From Marimonas arenosa (GTDB lineage Bacteria; Pseudomonadota; Alphaproteobacteria; Rhodobacterales; Rhodobacteraceae): a stretch of DNA of 64,000 nt. The stretch lies in NCBI RefSeq assembly GCF_030848945.1, contig NZ_JANHAX010000003.1, positions 62,001-126,000 of the forward strand, read 5' to 3'. Position numbers and translations under genes: made by a program. Below are positions 35,560 through 44,768 of the stretch, one piece after another. Within the stretch, counting starts at the first letter, position 1. Every line of letters begins with the position of its first letter. A model generated the notes under the pieces. That model searched no databases and was not told the origin of the DNA. It saw only the letters and a list, made by a program, of their open reading frames with translations.

Positions 35560-36024
35560 ATGGAAATTTCCAGCATCCTCAAGCCCGAGGCGGTCAAAGT
35601 CATTTCGGCTGCCTTCAGCAAAAAACGCCTTCTGAACGAGATGGGCGAAATCGCCCAGTCGGTCTATGGCCTCGATGCTGCCAAGGCCATTGATGCCTTG
35701 CTCGAGCGCGAGAGCCTCGGGCCGACCGGTGTCGGCCGCGGCGTCGCCCTGCCGCATGCCCGGGTCGAGGGGATCGACAAGGTGCTCGGCATCTTCGTGA
35801 TGCTCGAACAGCCCGTCGATTTCGAATCCGTCGATCGTCAGCCGGTCGATCTGGCCTTCGCGCTGTTCGCGCCCAAGGAAGACGGGGTCGAACACCTCAA
35901 GGCACTGGCCCGCGTGTCGCGCACGCTTCGCGACGAAAACATCTGCCAGAAACTGCGCGCCAACGGCGACGCCGCCACGCTTTATACCATCCTGACCGAA
36001 GACCAGTCGGTCCAGGCGGCGTAA
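35560..36024 (+). CDS. ptsN: PtsN, EIIA-Ntr phosphocarrier
   Basis: A 154-residue nitrogen-PTS EIIA protein with the phosphorylatable histidine in GRGVALPHARVEG. It accepts phosphate from NPr and regulates carbon, nitrogen and potassium responses rather than sugar uptake. It follows hpf by 41 bases, the usual order. Confidence 0.94.
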   Translation: MEISSILKPEAVKVISAAFSKKRLLNEMGEIAQSVYGLDAAKAIDALLERESLGPTGVGRGVALPHARVEGIDKVLGIFVMLEQPVDFESVDRQPVDLAFALFAPKEDGVEHLKALARVSRTLRDENICQKLRANGDAATLYTILTEDQSVQAA

Positions 36025-36050
36025 CGGCCCCGGGGCGGGGTCTCCCCGTC

Positions 36051-37478
36051 CTACCGGCGCCAGTTCCCGAACCCGAACACCAGGTAGTCGCGGGCATAGG
36101 CCTTCTGCGCTGCATCCTCGATCTCGTCGTCGTAGATCTCGGACAGCGCATAGGGTGTGTCCGGCTCCGCCTGCGCGACGGACGGCACCGGGTCACGGCC
36201 CAGCCGCCGCGCGAGCGCCGGCAGCGCACCGGCCACCTCCTCCTCGCGCAGCACCAGATCAGGCAGGGCAAAATTCGCCACCCCCTGCAGCACCGCGGCC
36301 TGACTCGCCCAGTGCGCATCCTGTCGTACCGCGCTCTGCCCCGACAGGTTGGCGCGCACGAAGTCGAGAAAACTCAGGAATGCCGCGCGGTGGTCGCCGG
36401 GGCTCCAGGCCGCGTCGGGCTCATCCTCGGGGATCGGCAAATTGTGCACCCGGCGCAATGTCCGGCGGATGCTGCCATAACTGCCGGGCTCGGTGGTCAG
36501 GATCTTGGAACAAAATGCATGATGTGCCCGGGCCACCGGGTGCCGCAGCACCGTGAAGGTGCGATGCCCCGGAGTTTCGCGCATCCAGCGGCGCAGGCTC
36601 TTCTGGCTGAAATCGGTCAGCAACGCCTCGGTCCCGCCGCCATCCAGCGCTGCCATCCAGGCGCGCACCTCGGCCTCGGGCCCCGAGCGCACCGGCAGAT
36701 AGAGCAGCGGTGCTTTCGTGCAGGCCACATAGGTCGGCACCGCCGCCCCGCGGCGCGGCTCGAAATTCGGCGTCCGGCTCAGGTTGAATCGGTCGAGTGC
36801 CGCCAGCGCCGTCTGCATCTCGTCGAAATTCTCGACCTTTTCAGACAGCGGCTCCGGGTTCTGCCGCTTGAGATTGTTGTCGAGCGCTTCCAGCCTGTCC
36901 GGCACCCCCAGCCAGGCCGCGATGCCGTTCATCACCTCGACGTCCTGCAAGTCCTCGTAAGCGACATAGAACGCCGTTTGCCCGCTGGTCTGCAGCGTGT
37001 GCATCAGGGTGATCTGGAACTCCTGCAGCGCTTCGAGATGCGCTTTGAACTCGCGCGCGTCGAAGCGGGCCTTGGCTTCCTTGCGCTTGGCGACATTGGT
37101 CAATTTCCACTGGCCGGTCTCCTGTGCGATTTTCCAGCTGACATAGCTGTCGACCGGGTTGCGCGTCAGGATGATCTTGCCACATCGCGGATTGGTGAGA
37201 ATTTCCTCCAGCACCCGCGGGTCATGATCATGAAAGAAGCGGAACCCGGCCAGCCCCTGGGCATGTTTGACCGCTTGGATCAGCGCCATCGGGTCGCGGT
37301 TGCGGGCCTCTTCGGTAACGCCCAGGCAATCCTCGCGGTCCGGATAGCCGACGAAATGCGGATTGAACGCCTCGCCTACACAGGAAACCGTCGGCAAGGC
37401 ATTGAGGTTCGACTCGAGGAAATTCGAACCGGTCCGCATCTCGCCGAACACCACGAAATAGTCGAAGGGTCTGTCCAT
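36051..37478 (-). CDS. Two-half sulfotransferase
   Basis: A 475-residue protein. The first half is a NodH-like PAPS-dependent sulfotransferase: the 5'-phosphosulfate-binding loop FGEMRTGSNFLE (residues 11-22) and the 3'-phosphate-binding ILTRNPVDSYVSW (103-115). The second half has a second 3'-phosphate-like motif, VLRHPVARAHHAF (310-322), but no clear matching P-loop, so it may be a degenerate or acceptor-binding sulfotransferase domain. It is the last gene of the glycan locus and directly abuts a GT14 gene. It probably sulfates the polysaccharide made by the neighbours. Confidence 0.82.
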   Translation of the reverse strand: MDRPFDYFVVFGEMRTGSNFLESNLNALPTVSCVGEAFNPHFVGYPDREDCLGVTEEARNRDPMALIQAVKHAQGLAGFRFFHDHDPRVLEEILTNPRCGKIILTRNPVDSYVSWKIAQETGQWKLTNVAKRKEAKARFDAREFKAHLEALQEFQITLMHTLQTSGQTAFYVAYEDLQDVEVMNGIAAWLGVPDRLEALDNNLKRQNPEPLSEKVENFDEMQTALAALDRFNLSRTPNFEPRRGAAVPTYVACTKAPLLYLPVRSGPEAEVRAWMAALDGGGTEALLTDFSQKSLRRWMRETPGHRTFTVLRHPVARAHHAFCSKILTTEPGSYGSIRRTLRRVHNLPIPEDEPDAAWSPGDHRAAFLSFLDFVRANLSGQSAVRQDAHWASQAAVLQGVANFALPDLVLREEEVAGALPALARRLGRDPVPSVAQAEPDTPYALSEIYDDEIEDAAQKAYARDYLVFGFGNWRR

Positions 37479-39206
37479 CTACTGCACCAGATACGGTTTT
37501 CGCGGTTTCGGTTGGATGCCGACAGGGTCGTGCACGACGGGGAAATCGCCCATCAGATGCGGGTGCATCCCCTGATTCTTGAGGTTCTGAAGGAACTGGC
37601 CAAAACCGGTCAGATCGGTCATCTTCGGTGCCTCGGTCAGCCGCCGCAGCGTCTTGTGGCCGATCTCGTCGATGATGGTCTGCAACGGCTCCATCGGGCT
37701 TTCGATGAAATCCGCCATCGTCCAGATGCGGATGCGCGCCTTCGACTGGGGCGCGCGCAGCACGTTAAGGTGCTCGTTCTCGATCTTCTGCAACTCGGCC
37801 GCGTCTTTCCGGATTTCCGCGAAATTCCGGTTCGACTTGAACAGCGGCACCGCCCAGGCGCCCGAGATCACGCTGATCTGGGCGTTCGGGTCGCCGGCCA
37901 CGATCCAGTTGAGCTCCTGGTTGTCCTTCGGCCCGAACTGGAAACACTGCCATTCGCCGCGGGTGTTCCAGGTCAGCGAGGTCAGAAACGCCTTGGGGTT
38001 ATAGTCGCGGATTTCGGCGCTGTCGCAAAGCGCGCCGTTGATCACACTTTGCCCACCTGCAAATTCCACCCGTTCTGGTGCGAACAAGTGGCCGTGCACC
38101 TGCGCCCCGGTGGCCTTGGCCAGCCAGTCCTCGAAATCCTCGAACAGGTCCGAGAAGCCCTGGAACACCGAATACTTGCTGCTGGTCGTGCCGTTCTCCC
38201 AGCCCTCGTTGGGGAAGCGCGAATGCATGTAAAGCCCCGGCCGCCCGCGGGTCCGCCGCTCGACCGCCTTGGCGAAGATGCGGTCGATCTTGCCAGGGTT
38301 CGGCTCGGTCCGTTTCAGCGCGCCGTGCTTGCCCTCGAGAAAACTCTCGTAAAGCAGTTCGGCATGCGCCCAGATCTTGCGCGCGACGAAACAGTCCGAC
38401 CGGCGCAGCAACTGCAGGTGATCGTCATAGAAGATGTGCGGCTTGCCCTGGAAATCGAACTTGGACAGGGTCAGCGACCGGCTTTCGATCTTCGTGGAAT
38501 ACTGCCGCGCCAGCGTCTGGAAATAGCTTTCATCGGGGATCCAAACCCGGCGGAAATAGCGGTCGTATGTCGCCCGTTCGGGGTCTTGCAGGATGGCGCT
38601 CAGTGTCTGACGGGTCAGGCACCACCACTGGCTGCCCATATGCGGCACGATGCCGTTGGGAACGCGGCGGCGGAACCTCACGGCCCGCTGGATCGCGACA
38701 TAGCGGTCGAACAGTTTGCGGTTCTTGCGCCACGAAAACGGAAACCGCAGCGTGAAGCGCTCCTCGTCCAGCCCGCCCACCGTCCAGGGAACGTCCGAGG
38801 TCGTGGCGCTTTCGATAAAGTCGGTGCGCGGGCGGTCGGCCAGGTAGTCGATCAGTTCCTGCACCGGCCGCAACGGCAGGCACGAGCCGGAGGCGAGGTA
38901 GACATGCCGCACGTTCGGGAATTGCGCCAGCATCAGCTCGCTGGCCTCCTGGGTGGCCGCAACGATGCCCCAGGTGCCCCATTCGCAGCGGTGCCGCGTG
39001 GCGAACTGGATGTCCGGCAGGTCCGACAGGGCTTTGCGGAAGGCGCGGTAATCCGCCGTCGGCGTCGTGCGGTCGCAGTGGATCACCACCGGGCAGCCCG
39101 CCGCATGCCAGTGCCGCGCCACCTGCTCGGCCCGGTCCAGCGCCGTGTGCACCAGCATCACGATGCCAACCGTGCCCCAGTGCCTTTGGTGTTCCGGACC
39201 GTTCAT
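37479..39206 (-). CDS. Beta-1,6-N-acetylglucosaminyltransferase-type (GT14) enzyme
   Basis: A 575-residue protein with an N-terminal GT14/Core-2-branching type domain (TVGIVMLVHTALDRAEQ, VYLASGSCLPLRPVQELIDYL, SQWWCLTR, WIPDESYFQTLAR). A long C-terminal domain of the DUF5927 type follows. It adds a sugar branch, probably GlcNAc, to a polysaccharide; the specificity is inferred from family. The ATG at 39206 overlaps the stop of the GT2 gene (ATGA). Confidence 0.82.
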   Translation of the reverse strand: MNGPEHQRHWGTVGIVMLVHTALDRAEQVARHWHAAGCPVVIHCDRTTPTADYRAFRKALSDLPDIQFATRHRCEWGTWGIVAATQEASELMLAQFPNVRHVYLASGSCLPLRPVQELIDYLADRPRTDFIESATTSDVPWTVGGLDEERFTLRFPFSWRKNRKLFDRYVAIQRAVRFRRRVPNGIVPHMGSQWWCLTRQTLSAILQDPERATYDRYFRRVWIPDESYFQTLARQYSTKIESRSLTLSKFDFQGKPHIFYDDHLQLLRRSDCFVARKIWAHAELLYESFLEGKHGALKRTEPNPGKIDRIFAKAVERRTRGRPGLYMHSRFPNEGWENGTTSSKYSVFQGFSDLFEDFEDWLAKATGAQVHGHLFAPERVEFAGGQSVINGALCDSAEIRDYNPKAFLTSLTWNTRGEWQCFQFGPKDNQELNWIVAGDPNAQISVISGAWAVPLFKSNRNFAEIRKDAAELQKIENEHLNVLRAPQSKARIRIWTMADFIESPMEPLQTIIDEIGHKTLRRLTEAPKMTDLTGFGQFLQNLKNQGMHPHLMGDFPVVHDPVGIQPKPRKPYLVQ

Positions 39207-40213
39207 GCCCAGTTACCCTTCGACATCAGGCCCAGGATCTCGAGCTGCCGCCAGTTGATGTATTTTTCGCTCCACTTGCACCACAGGTCGGGGTTCCGCG
39301 CCAGGATCTCGGCATAGGCCTTGTATTCCTGGCTGGCCGCATAGTGCTGCTTGCGCTCCAGCTCTTCGGTGGCCTTGGCCGTGAAGGTGTCGAGGAACTT
39401 GGTGTGCAGCAGAACACCGCTCGCCTTCTCGCCGCCCCACTCGTCGTAGACGAGGTTCAGCCCGCGCGGCAGCAGCATGTGGGTGGAACTCACATAAGCA
39501 TAGCGCCGGTCCCATTTCACCAGCGGGATCTTGTTCAACGCTGGCGCCGCCTCGGGCTTTTCGCGAAAGAACATCCGCGCCCGCGGGCCGCCCTGGATCC
39601 AAAGGTTGCCGAACTTGCGGTTCTTCTCGATCATGTAGTTGCCGCTGTCGAACCAGCTGGTGATCTCCATCGGGTTCTGACCTTCGCGATAGGGCTGGGC
39701 GTCGATCCGGCCCTTCGGGTACATGTCGAGGAGCATAGCACTGAAGCTCTTGATCGATGACGCGTCCAGCCAGTCGGTCAGCGCCCGGATCGGCCGGGAA
39801 TCGCAGAACGGGTAGATCAGAAACTCATCGGGATCGACCACCACGCACCAATGGCCGTGCCCGTGCTGCCATTGCAGCCAGTTCAGCCAGTCAACCCCGA
39901 AGCGCGCCCGCTTGTAGCTCTTCCGGGTGTACCAGACCGACACGTCCGGCTGTTTCATCAGGTATTCCAGGCTGCCGTCGTCGCTGTTATTGTCGACGAT
40001 CAGGAAGTGGTTCACCCCCATTTCGCGATAGTATTTCAGGAAGAACGGCAGGCGGATCTTCTCGTTGCGCTGGGTCGAGAACAGCAGAATGTCGTCGCGC
40101 TTGATCTCGCTGGTCCGGTCGGAAATCGCGCGAAGCTCGCGCCGCTTGCGGAAGGCACGGATGCGCCACCGCCTGCGCTGAAGCCTCAACCGGTATGACT
40201 GCAACGCGCCCAA
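39203..40213 (-). CDS. Glycosyltransferase family 2-like (Glyco_tranf_2_4 type)
   Basis: A 336-residue cytoplasmic glycosyltransferase with a basic N-terminus. FSTQRNEKIRLPFFLKYY and VNHFLIVDNNSDDGS form the nucleotide-sugar region, and VVVDPDEFLIYP contains the DxD metal site. It is the same class as enzymes often found with NodH-like sulfotransferases in roseobacters. Acceptor and donor unknown. Confidence 0.85.
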   Translation of the reverse strand: MGALQSYRLRLQRRRWRIRAFRKRRELRAISDRTSEIKRDDILLFSTQRNEKIRLPFFLKYYREMGVNHFLIVDNNSDDGSLEYLMKQPDVSVWYTRKSYKRARFGVDWLNWLQWQHGHGHWCVVVDPDEFLIYPFCDSRPIRALTDWLDASSIKSFSAMLLDMYPKGRIDAQPYREGQNPMEITSWFDSGNYMIEKNRKFGNLWIQGGPRARMFFREKPEAAPALNKIPLVKWDRRYAYVSSTHMLLPRGLNLVYDEWGGEKASGVLLHTKFLDTFTAKATEELERKQHYAASQEYKAYAEILARNPDLWCKWSEKYINWRQLEILGLMSKGNWA

Positions 40214-40249
40214 GCTTCTTCCTTTGCGTCCCGCCCGGGTCAGCAGCTA

Positions 40250-41485
40250 TCACGTCAAGCTGAACACTTTGTTGAAGTGCTGCGTCCAACGTGGCGGTTC
40301 AAACGCCTCGGCGTCCGCTTGCCGCCCTGCCTGCCTGCCCTTTGCCAGTGCCATTATTCTTCGCTGCCAAAGATAACTGTCCTTCGGGCTTGCGTAAACG
40401 GGAATGTCCCCGAGAATTTCCCGCGTCGCTGGCAGGTCAGCGCAGATCACCGGCACACCGCGCGCGGCGGCCTCGATGGCAGGCAGACCATACCCCTCGG
40501 CAAAACTCGGATAGAGCCCACCGGCCGCTCCCTCCAGAAGCGCTGCCACGGCACCGTCGCTCAGACCGGCGGCTTCGTGCAGGTGCTTACCCATCAGCGG
40601 CGAGCGATCCATGCGAAAGAACACTTCTTCGTTCATCCAGCCACGCGCACCGCAGATCACAAGACGAGGCATCTCCTGCGGCGTGGTCTGCTTGGCCAGC
40701 CGCTCCCAGATCTCGATCAGCAGGGCGTGGTTCTTGCGCGGCTCGATCGTGCCGACAGTGACGAAATAGGCGCCGTCAGGCGGCAGACCGGCGGGCAGGT
40801 CTTCCGGTGCCGGCGCGGCCAGGTCGACGCCCAGATGCGCTACCACGCCGTGGGGCACCGCCCCCCAGCCTTCCATATGGCGCTCGGCGTCGCCGCGGGT
40901 GGCGCGCGAGTTGTAGATCACCAGATCGGCATAGGCCCGCACCCGTTTCAGCATCTGGCGGAACCGCTCGACTGCGGCTGGCGTCTGATACAGTGGATGG
41001 TCCAGCGGAATGGTGTCGTGGATCATCACCGCGATCCGCCCCTCGGCGCCATGTCTGACCGAATGCAGCACCCGGTCGGTCAGGTTGGACTGTCCGACAT
41101 TGAGATAGGCAAAACCTGTCGGCAGATGCCGGCGCAGCAGCCGCGCAAGCCCGCCCTTGTGCGTGCGCGCCGTCGCCAACCGCCGCATGTCCGACAGTGC
41201 GCGCTGCTGCATTCCGTCCAGCTTGCCGAACACCCGGGCCAGCCGGCTGGCTGCACCCCATGGCTCCCGCCCCTCGCTGCGGTCGGCCAGCCCCTGCATG
41301 CCGCGCGCATCGAGCAACAGGAACCCGATTGGCGTCCGTACCAGGCCCCAGGCCGGAACCTTGTCCGCAACCGCCGCCTTGAGATAGGCCAGCTCCACCC
41401 GGTCGATACCGGTCAGCACGCGCCCGGCCCGACTGACCAGGCGGGACAGGTCGAGAAGACGGCCGGGGATCGGGTTATCCATCAT
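40250..41485 (-). CDS. Group 1 (GT4) glycosyltransferase
   Basis: A 411-residue GT-B enzyme. The C-terminal domain shows FVTVGTIEPRKNH and the retaining-GT4 EX7E motif within SFAEGYGLPAIEAAARGVPV. The start is one of two adjacent ATGs at 41485/41482, overlapping galE by up to 11 bases. It transfers a sugar from a nucleotide donor to the growing glycan, specificity unknown. Confidence 0.88.
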   Translation of the reverse strand: MMDNPIPGRLLDLSRLVSRAGRVLTGIDRVELAYLKAAVADKVPAWGLVRTPIGFLLLDARGMQGLADRSEGREPWGAASRLARVFGKLDGMQQRALSDMRRLATARTHKGGLARLLRRHLPTGFAYLNVGQSNLTDRVLHSVRHGAEGRIAVMIHDTIPLDHPLYQTPAAVERFRQMLKRVRAYADLVIYNSRATRGDAERHMEGWGAVPHGVVAHLGVDLAAPAPEDLPAGLPPDGAYFVTVGTIEPRKNHALLIEIWERLAKQTTPQEMPRLVICGARGWMNEEVFFRMDRSPLMGKHLHEAAGLSDGAVAALLEGAAGGLYPSFAEGYGLPAIEAAARGVPVICADLPATREILGDIPVYASPKDSYLWQRRIMALAKGRQAGRQADAEAFEPPRWTQHFNKVFSLT

Positions 41486-42473
41486 CCGGGTTGTCGCCGT
41501 AACCGCCTGTCTGGTGCCAGCGCCAGGCATCGGCGATCATCTGCGCCAGCGTTGATCGTTCAGGACGCCAATGCAGGTCGCGCGTCGCCCGTTCCGATCC
41601 CGAGACCAGCTTGGTGCAATCGCCTGCCCGCCGCGGCCCATCGACAAAAGGCACCGTCCGACCGGTGACTTGCTCGGCCGCCTGCATCACCTCGCGCACC
41701 GAAAAGCCGCTGCCGGTGCCCAGGTTGAACACGGCGCTGCCCTTGCCCTCCGCCAGCCAGGTCAGGCCCAGGATATGCGCCTCGACCAGGTCCATCACGT
41801 GCACATAATCACGAATGCAGGTGCCGTCCGGTGTGTCATAGTCGCTGCCGAACACGGTCAGCGCGTTCCGCTGGCCGTCGATCGCCTCCAGGATCAGCGG
41901 GACGAGATGCGTCTCGGGCCGGTGGAACTCGCCCACCTCGGCCTCGGGATCGGCTCCGGCGACATTGAAATAGCGAAAGATCACCGATTGCAGCCCGTCC
42001 GAGGCGCCGAAATCCATCAACATGTCCTCGATCGCGCGTTTCGAGCGGCCATAAGCATTGATCGGCATCTGCGGACTCTGCTCGTGCAGAACCACGTTGT
42101 CCTGCTCGCCATAGGTAGCGCAGGTCGAGGAAAACACGATCTGGCGGCAACCCGCGTCCAGCATCGCCTCGAACAGGGTCTGCGACCCGGCGACGTTGTT
42201 GCGCCAGTATTTTCCGGGCAGGGCCATGCTCTCGCCCACTTGGCTCAGCGCCGCGAAATGTACGACGGCGATGGGGTCGTGCCGGGCGAAGACCTCGTCC
42301 AGCCGGGCCCGGTCCAGCAGGTCGCCCTTCTCGAACGGGCCGAACTTCACCGCCGCTTCCCAGCCGGTCGATAGATTGTCATAGGTGACTGGCGTGAACC
42401 CGGCGGCTTTCAGTGCCTTGCAGGCATGGCTGCCGATGTAGCCTGCCCCGCCCGTCACCAGAACTTTCGTCAA
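41475..42473 (-). CDS. galE: UDP-glucose 4-epimerase
   Basis: A 332-residue short-chain-dehydrogenase-fold epimerase: NAD motif GGAGYIGSH at residues 8-16, catalytic YGRSK preceded by SSTCATYGE, and RYFNVAGADP. It interconverts UDP-Glc and UDP-Gal (or the GlcNAc forms) to feed the glycosyltransferases of the locus. It lies 18 bases after galU. Confidence 0.93.
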   Translation of the reverse strand: MTKVLVTGGAGYIGSHACKALKAAGFTPVTYDNLSTGWEAAVKFGPFEKGDLLDRARLDEVFARHDPIAVVHFAALSQVGESMALPGKYWRNNVAGSQTLFEAMLDAGCRQIVFSSTCATYGEQDNVVLHEQSPQMPINAYGRSKRAIEDMLMDFGASDGLQSVIFRYFNVAGADPEAEVGEFHRPETHLVPLILEAIDGQRNALTVFGSDYDTPDGTCIRDYVHVMDLVEAHILGLTWLAEGKGSAVFNLGTGSGFSVREVMQAAEQVTGRTVPFVDGPRRAGDCTKLVSGSERATRDLHWRPERSTLAQMIADAWRWHQTGGYGDNPDDG

Positions 42474-42491
42474 ACCCGAGCCTCCGGGGGT

Positions 42492-43385
42492 TTACTGCGC
42501 GGCCTTGTCGGCGTGCACCACGTCCTGGAGGAATTCCATCAGGCTGTCGCGCAGATCGTCGCGGGCCAGGCCGAACGACACCGCGGCCTGCAGGAAACCG
42601 GCTTTCGAGCCGCAATCGAAGCGCTGTCCGCGGAAGCGATAGCCATAAACCGGGCGATCGGCTTCGATCTCGGCGGCGATGGCGTCGGTCAGCTGGATCT
42701 CGCCCCCGGCGCCCGCCTTGATCCTGTTGAGGTTGCGCAGCACGTCCGGGGTCAGCAGGTAGCGCCCGATCACCGCCAGGTTCGACGGCGCCTTGTCGGC
42801 TTCGGGCTTTTCCACCAGTCCCTTGGCCGCCACCAACGCGCCCATGTCTTCCTTCACATCCAGAATACCATAGGCGCTGGTCTTTTCCCGCGGTACTTCC
42901 ATTGCCGCCACCATGCAGCCAGGGTTTTCCTCGAAGGCTTCCACCATCTGTTGCAAACAGGGTTTTTCCGCCGCGATCACGTCATCGGGCAGGATCACGG
43001 CGAAAGGTTCGTTCGAGATCAGGCGGCGGGCACACCAGACCGCGTGACCCAGGCCAAGCGCCTTGTGCTGGCGGATATAGGCGATGGCACCGGATTCCAT
43101 GTTGGTGTTCTTGAGAACCTCCAGAAGGTCGGTCTTGCCCTTCTTACGCAGCTCGGCCTCAAGGATCGGGGCGTTGTCGAAATAGTCTTCAAGCGCGCCC
43201 TTGCCGCGCGAGGTGACAAAGATGAATTCCTTGATGCCCGCCGCCCGGGCCTCGTCGATGGCGTACTGGATGAGCGGCCGGTCGACCAGCGTCATGATCT
43301 CCTTGGGAACCGATTTCGTCGCCGGAAGGAATCGCGTGCCCAAACCGGCAACCGGAAAAATCGCCTTGGTGATCCGTTTCTTCAT
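42492..43385 (-). CDS. galU: UTP-glucose-1-phosphate uridylyltransferase
   Basis: A 297-residue UDP-glucose pyrophosphorylase with the signature FPVAGLGTRFLPATKSVPKE (first 20 residues of the motif) and the later VEKPEADKAPSNLAVIGRYL. It makes UDP-glucose, the substrate of the adjacent galE product. The start is ATG 43385. The 126 bases upstream hold no gene. Confidence 0.96.
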   Translation of the reverse strand: MKKRITKAIFPVAGLGTRFLPATKSVPKEIMTLVDRPLIQYAIDEARAAGIKEFIFVTSRGKGALEDYFDNAPILEAELRKKGKTDLLEVLKNTNMESGAIAYIRQHKALGLGHAVWCARRLISNEPFAVILPDDVIAAEKPCLQQMVEAFEENPGCMVAAMEVPREKTSAYGILDVKEDMGALVAAKGLVEKPEADKAPSNLAVIGRYLLTPDVLRNLNRIKAGAGGEIQLTDAIAAEIEADRPVYGYRFRGQRFDCGSKAGFLQAAVSFGLARDDLRDSLMEFLQDVVHADKAAQ

Positions 43386-43511
43386 GTCCTGAACCTCGAG
43401 TATTCGCTGAGCCGGGTTCTCCCTGCCCGACCTTATGGTCGGTATAATGGCAGAATGTTGCGGAGAAACCAAAAAAAAGGGGGAAACTTCGAGAATGCAA
43501 TGCATTCTTGC

Positions 43512-44768
43512 CTACTGTGTCGTTTTTGACTCCTCTTGGCCCGATAGCCCCCTGACCGATGCGATCCTGTCCACTTCCCGGGCCAACCGGCGGGCAAACC
43601 CGACGGGCTGAAACAGGGCACCGTCACGCGCGCTGCGCCCGTACAGCCCGCCAACCTGTTCCCAGTATCCATCGTCCGTAAACCGCAGCCGGTGATAGCG
43701 TGGGCTCGGCTCGAACAGAAACAACGAGACATTTTCACCCGCCGCCGCCCGCTTGGCTGCCTCGCGCCGCAGCCGCGGCGCTTGCCAGATGCGCCCAGCC
43801 AGCACCGTGCCACCGCTGCGGCGTGGCAGAAACGGCAGAAATCCACGGGCCGGCGCGTCCAGTGGCGCCAGCCCGGCGATGGGGCGGTTCATGCCCGCCT
43901 CGACACCTCGTTTCAGTCCGGCGATCAACGGCCCGACATCGGATTTGGTCAGCAAACGCGCCCTCAGTTGGTCAAACACCCGCATCTGCTGGTTGCGCAT
44001 CATCTCGTTCAGCCGCTCCGCCCGACCGTCCGCCGGGCAATGCTTGCGCAGAAAATAGGCCATGCTCGCCCCGATCTCGCTCAGGTCGGTGACCGCCCGG
44101 TTCTGCTTTCGCCGGGCGCTCGCGGCATAGGCGTGATACACCTGCGCCAGAGGCACGATGACAGTCTTGCAGCCCGCCTTGACCAGCCGCAGGTTCACGT
44201 CGGTCTCGTCCAGATAGAACCGGAACCCCGGGTCAAACCCGCCCAGCGCGGCCAGCACGTCGCGGCGCACGGCCATGTTGGTGCCCTCGGTCCTGATGGC
44301 GTGACCGGGATCCGGCGTCGCCACCACCGAGGCCATGCCTTCGACCGGAAAGGGCCGCTGCCGGCCGCAGCGATCCACCTGACGCGCCGTCCACTGGAAC
44401 GAGATACCGTTGCGCCCGCGCACATATCCCCCCGCCGCCGCCACGTCAGCCGCGCCGAACGGGGCCGTCAGGCGGGTCAGCCAGGTCGGCTCGGGCACCG
44501 CGTCGTCGTCGATGAAGGTCACCACCGCACCCGCCGCCTGCGCGACCCCCAGGTTGCGCGCGGCCGAGATATTGGCCTCGTCGAATTCGATCAGCTTGAC
44601 CCGCTCGGCAAACCCGGCCGCGCGCAGGGCGGCACACCCGGCCGGGCAGGCCACCACCACCACCTCGAATTGTGTATGGTCCAGTCCGTCCACCCCCGTC
44701 AGGCACCTGGTCAGGCTTTCGGGCCGCTCCCGGCTGACAATGACGGTGCTGACGGACAGCGCCGACAT
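43512..44768 (-). CDS. Glycosyltransferase family 2
   Basis: A 418-residue GT-A enzyme: VSTVIVSRERPESLTRCL, the nucleotide-binding GAVVTFIDDDAVPEPTWL (DDD metal site) and GFDPGFRFYLDETDVNLRL near the catalytic base. The extra C-terminal region of about 150 residues is rich in Arg and is not recognised. The ATG shares a base with the cysQ stop (TGATG); a longer start at 44921 was rejected. Confidence 0.88.
   Translation of the reverse strand: MSALSVSTVIVSRERPESLTRCLTGVDGLDHTQFEVVVVACPAGCAALRAAGFAERVKLIEFDEANISAARNLGVAQAAGAVVTFIDDDAVPEPTWLTRLTAPFGAADVAAAGGYVRGRNGISFQWTARQVDRCGRQRPFPVEGMASVVATPDPGHAIRTEGTNMAVRRDVLAALGGFDPGFRFYLDETDVNLRLVKAGCKTVIVPLAQVYHAYAASARRKQNRAVTDLSEIGASMAYFLRKHCPADGRAERLNEMMRNQQMRVFDQLRARLLTKSDVGPLIAGLKRGVEAGMNRPIAGLAPLDAPARGFLPFLPRRSGGTVLAGRIWQAPRLRREAAKRAAAGENVSLFLFEPSPRYHRLRFTDDGYWEQVGGLYGRSARDGALFQPVGFARRLAREVDRIASVRGLSGQEESKTTQ

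Noticed and set aside
36312..39317. 1001-codon plus-strand open frame
   Set aside because: It is wholly antisense to the sulfotransferase and GT14 genes, which have clear motifs; high GC content keeps the antisense frame open.
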